This document shows positions 26,736 to 30,000 of a stretch of DNA of 30,000 bases, in pieces. The position numbers and the translations under genes were made by a program. The DNA is from Anaeromyces robustus. Its lineage: Eukaryota; Neocallimastigomycota; Neocallimastigomycetes; Neocallimastigales; Neocallimastigaceae. How positions within the stretch are numbered: the first letter of the stretch is position 1; each line of letters starts with the position of its first letter. Where the stretch lies: NCBI GenBank assembly GCA_002104895.1, contig MCFG01000089.1:1-30000 (forward strand), given 5' to 3'. The notes below the pieces were generated by a model that was given only the letters and a program-made list of their open reading frames with translations, did no database searches and was not told the origin of the DNA.

Positions 26736-28260
26736 TTATTTAGTTATACTATCAACTTTTAAAATTCTTGAATCTCTTCTACCTGGAACACTATCTCTAC
26801 TAATCATACTATCTCTTGCTGATAAAGTTGATTTCATTTTTTCATCAATAGAAGAATAATCAGTTTCACTACCTTCTACCTTTTCTAAGCAAAGCATTGG
26901 ACAAGCACCACTTTCATTGGTTCTGGTGTTAATACCCCAAACCCATCCATCATCATAAATGTAAACCACTTCAACAATATCATTAAGTTCTAATAATAAT
27001 TCATCATTAAGTTGTGGTTCATAAGTATGTACAGCTCTATATGGAGTTGAATTTAATTCTCTATCAGTAGAAGAACTCATTCTATTAGAAAGTAATGCTG
27101 ATGAAGCAATGGATAAATGATTTTCTAATTGAGATGGTATATTTAATTTACTACTTGAGAAGTCATAACTAGTTTCACTATCTCCATAGAATTGTGAACT
27201 AATACGTTGGTTACTTGGAGCTTCACTATAAGTACTTAAGAATTTAGTATTTCTATTTTGTTGTACTTCTGGTTCTGGAATTTCTGTCATGTTTACCATT
27301 TGAGCTTTTGGTACTTCATCTTCATCAATTTTAATTTCTGGTGGTTGATCAGAATCGTTTCTATTTTGAGTTTCTGGTGGTTGAATATTGGTCATATTAA
27401 CCATTTGAGCTTTTGGTTCATCTTCAACCTTAATAATTGGTGTATTATTCTTAGTTCCTTCATATTCTGATGGTGGTTCAATATTTGTCATATTAACGGT
27501 TTGTTGTTTTGGTTCGTTATTTTCTTTATTAGCCATATTTACGGCAGCTACACCACCAACGGCAGCAGCAGTAGCAGCAGCGGCAGCACCAGCTGTGAAA
27601 AGAGCAGCATTATTGAAACCATTATTATCATTAGTACTACTCATAATTGGTTGTGGAGCTATATTTGAGGTAAAGTTGAATTTATTTTGATCTGCTCCAA
27701 AATGGAAATTGTCCATTGGATCTTCTATTTTATTATTGACTTCTCTATTAATAAGAATATCACCATTATCATAAATATTTTTATTACCGAAATTATTAGG
27801 TTGTTGAGAATAACCAGATGAATTATTAAATCTATTTTCTGACATAGACATAGATGATTGGAATGGTGGGAATTTATTATCTTGTTCATAGAATGAATTA
27901 TTAGTACCATTATCTAATGCTTCACCTTTTCTATAGAAATAAACTAAAGCTCCAATAACTAAACAAGCACAACCAATACCAATAAATATCCAAAGTTTTG
28001 ATCCTCCACTTTTTGGTTCATTTTGTTCTTTCTTTGATTCATTAGCATTATCAACATTTGCAGTTTTTGAGGTTGCAGTAGCTACAGGTTTTGCTTGAAC
28101 TGAAGATGTTTCTGTTGTTTTTGTACCACTACAACAACTGTCATTTGATGTACTACAATAAGTAGTTTTGTCAGATGCAGATTTGAATCCTATATACATT
28201 TTTGATATTATATATATTTATATTTATATAAAATTAAAAAAAAATATATATATATATATA

Positions 28261-28333
<73 letters not shown>

Positions 28334-28388
28334 ATATTATATATTTATTATATATTTAGTAAAAATTATCATTATTTATTTATTTTAA

Positions 28389-28419
<31 letters not shown>

Positions 28420-29206
28420 ATATTTTATTATTAATATTTATTATATATTATTATTTAATTATTATATTTATATATATTATTATTTAATTATTATATTTAT
28501 ATATATTATTATTTAATTATTATATTTATTTTTATTCTATTTCATAAAATTATTTATTAATTCGGATATACTGTAAATAAAGAATGAAAAGTAAAAAAAT
28601 AAAGTTTAATTATTTTTTTTAAATTTAATATTTACCACAATTAGATTCGTTAGAACTATCAACACAATTACTAGTAGCACTGAAATTGGAAGTTCCTTTT
28701 GTACAACGTGAATTTTGTTGTGAAATTTGTTGGGATACAACATTTTGGTTTAAGCAATTATTATATTTATTAACAAGATTTTGGTATGAGGCAACAAAAT
28801 CAGAACAAGTATCTTTACAAACCTTTGGTTTATTAACTTGACATGTATTTTCTTTTGAAATAATAATAAAATTACAGGCGTATGTAGTTAAATATCTTAA
28901 ATTTGAAACTGCATCATTTTCTATTTGTGATACTGTACATGTAGAATTTGCTGCTAATTCACTTGCAAAATGTCTTCCCAAAAAATCAGCATATTTTGCA
29001 ACATAAGAATCAAAGGTGGTAACGTCAGTATATTTTGGTACTGAAGTTAATGGAAAAATACCATTTGTAGTATCAATAGAATAATTTGAAAAACCAGGAC
29101 ATGACTTTGAACCTGTTAATTTAACACAAGCTCCACTAATTTCGTTAATAATGACACCTAATAATAAAATTAAAGGTGCTATCATATTTTTTTGATTTAT
29201 TATCAT
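26736..29206 (-). CDS. secreted Cys-rich ectodomain, single TM, cytoplasmic SH3 protein, 2 exons, 674 aa
   Basis: Exons are 29206-28636 and 28189-26736 (GTAAAT...ATAG intron, 2025 bp in frame). The first ATG is at 29206; an in-frame TTG three codons upstream is not a likely start. A signal peptide spans about 1-25. The ectodomain has 14 cysteines, among them C111, C122, C130, C134 and C151, with KVCKDTC; this order resembles the second half of a Frizzled cysteine-rich domain. A Ser/Thr linker follows, then one membrane helix (256-276), RKG, a long Asn/Ser-rich cytoplasmic part with an Ala-rich run and three copies of a PKAQMVNMT motif, and an SH3 domain at 574-628 (AVHTYEPQLNDELLLELNDI, YDDGWVWG, then ACPMLCLEKV). 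The SH3 resembles yeast Fus1 in its LNDEL and PMLCL segments. A basic/Ser tail has three RDS motifs. It is probably a cell-surface sensor or polarity scaffold; ligand and partners are unknown. Confidence 0.88.
27270..27515 (-). repeat. three copies of a 15-residue coding motif
   Basis: Residues 416-430, 448-462 and 483-497 of the SH3 protein read close to EPKAQMVNMTNIQPP, separated by acidic spacers of 17 and 20 residues. The third copy ends TEIPEP. A weaker VNMAN copy precedes them at about 407-411. Regular spacing and conserved PK.Q.VNMT suggest a docking motif. Confidence 0.85.
28190..28635 (-). other. intron of the SH3 gene, with repeats
   Basis: The intron holds an ATT array at about 28260-28331, an AAAT run near 28388-28420 and three copies of a 29-base unit with core TTATTTAATTATTATATTTA at 28451, 28480 and 28509. 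Confidence 0.85.
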
Positions 29207-30000
29207 ATTGAACAAACTTTTTTTTATAATATTTCCTTCAATAATATTACTTTTTTTTTTTTAATAATTTTTTTTCTTTACTATTTATCAGTTTAATATC
29301 TTTTTTATAACTGACTTTTTATTTTTTTATTATTTCAAATTCGATAAATTATATGAATTTGAATGTTTTTATTTTTAAAATGGTATATAATATTATTTTT
29401 ATTATATTAATTATATTTTTTTCTTTAATATTTAATATATTTCTTTTCTTTTTTTTTTTTTTTTTTTTTTGTTTTTATTATTATTATTATTACTATTATT
29501 TTTTCCTTTTTTTTTTGTTATTTTTTTTTATCTTATTAAATATTTACAAATTTTGAATATATAAATAAATTTTCTTTTATTTATATACAGTATTATATTT
29601 ATATATTTTTTTAAATTAAAAAAAAAAGATAAAAATAAATATAAAAAAAAAAAGTAATCTATTATTAAATAATAAAAGAAAGTATCGAAAATAAAACAAT
29701 TAAAGAATGAATTACAAAAAAGTTTTTTTTTTTTTTTATTTTAAAGAAAGGTTACAATAAAATAATATATATATAAATCTGCAAGTTTATTGTATATATA
29801 TTGTGTAATTTATTTATTAACAAATAATAATTGTTATAAATATATATATAAATGAATAAATAAAAAAAATAAATAAATATATTATAATATTAAGATTATT
29901 TATTATTATAGTATTTAATATTTATTAAATAAGTAATATATAATATAATATAATATATCAAAAAAAAATATTATATATAATATAATTTATTGTTATTGTT
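29207..30000. promoter_or_regulatory. upstream region of the SH3 gene
   Basis: The promoter and 5' UTR of the SH3 gene must lie here. No site can be distinguished in the A/T background. The Tyr/Phe-rich open frame at 29353-29556 runs through poly-T and (TTA)n and is not a gene. Nothing further is seen up to the window edge. Confidence 0.5.

Noticed and set aside
27258-27910. Short frames on both strands within the SH3 gene
   Set aside because: They are overlaps of the long conserved reading frame with no features of their own.
28168-28359. Tyr-rich plus-strand frame
   Set aside because: It crosses the exon/intron border of the SH3 gene and the ATT array.
29207-29215. Start of the SH3 protein three codons earlier
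   Set aside because: That codon is TTG; the ATG at 29206 directly precedes the signal peptide.
29353-29556. 67-codon plus-strand frame
   Set aside because: It runs through poly-T and TTA repeats and has only Phe/Tyr runs.

Overview
The window looks like nuclear DNA from a very AT-rich fungus, most likely an anaerobic gut fungus (Neocallimastigomycota) or another early-diverging fungus. The reasons are intergenic DNA made almost wholly of A/T homopolymers and microsatellites, genes split by many short AT-rich introns with GT...AG ends, long Asn/Glu-rich runs inside proteins, and one single-pass membrane protein that joins a cysteine-rich ectodomain to a cytoplasmic Fus1-like SH3 domain, an architecture I associate with fungi. 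The taxonomic call is inference. There are no operons and no bacterial signals, and I see no tRNA, rRNA, CRISPR array or transposon coding sequence.

Six full genes can be assembled by hand. Every multi-exon model keeps frame across all junctions. From left to right: a possible C-terminal scrap of a plus-strand gene at 1-45; a TBC1D20/Gyp8-like Rab GAP on the minus strand (2753-7895, 4 exons, 906 aa); an amino acid/auxin permease family transporter on the plus strand (11423-13990, 6 exons, 488 aa); an uncharacterised, possibly flagellar protein on the minus strand (14979-16932, 5 exons, 360 aa); an uncharacterised coiled-coil protein on the minus strand (18580-21442, 8 exons, 513 aa); a 97-aa protein with a split Cys/His motif around a hydrophobic segment on the minus strand (24667-24960, 1 exon); and a secreted-ectodomain/TM/SH3 protein on the minus strand (26736-29206, 2 exons, 674 aa).

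The GAP and the transporter are divergent across 3.5 kb. The transporter and the possible flagellar gene are convergent. The four right-hand genes all point left. I see no pathway linking the genes. Several touch membrane traffic or membrane signalling (ER Rab GAP, transporter, SH3 receptor-like protein), but that may be chance.

The most notable signals are: a frame-neutral 1266-bp exon that puts about 420 low-complexity residues inside the GAP domain; a nested 36/39-bp minisatellite in the next intron; the Frizzled-like cysteine pattern fused to TM and SH3; a thrice-repeated 15-residue motif in the same protein; and several perfect palindromes or hairpins in intergenic DNA.
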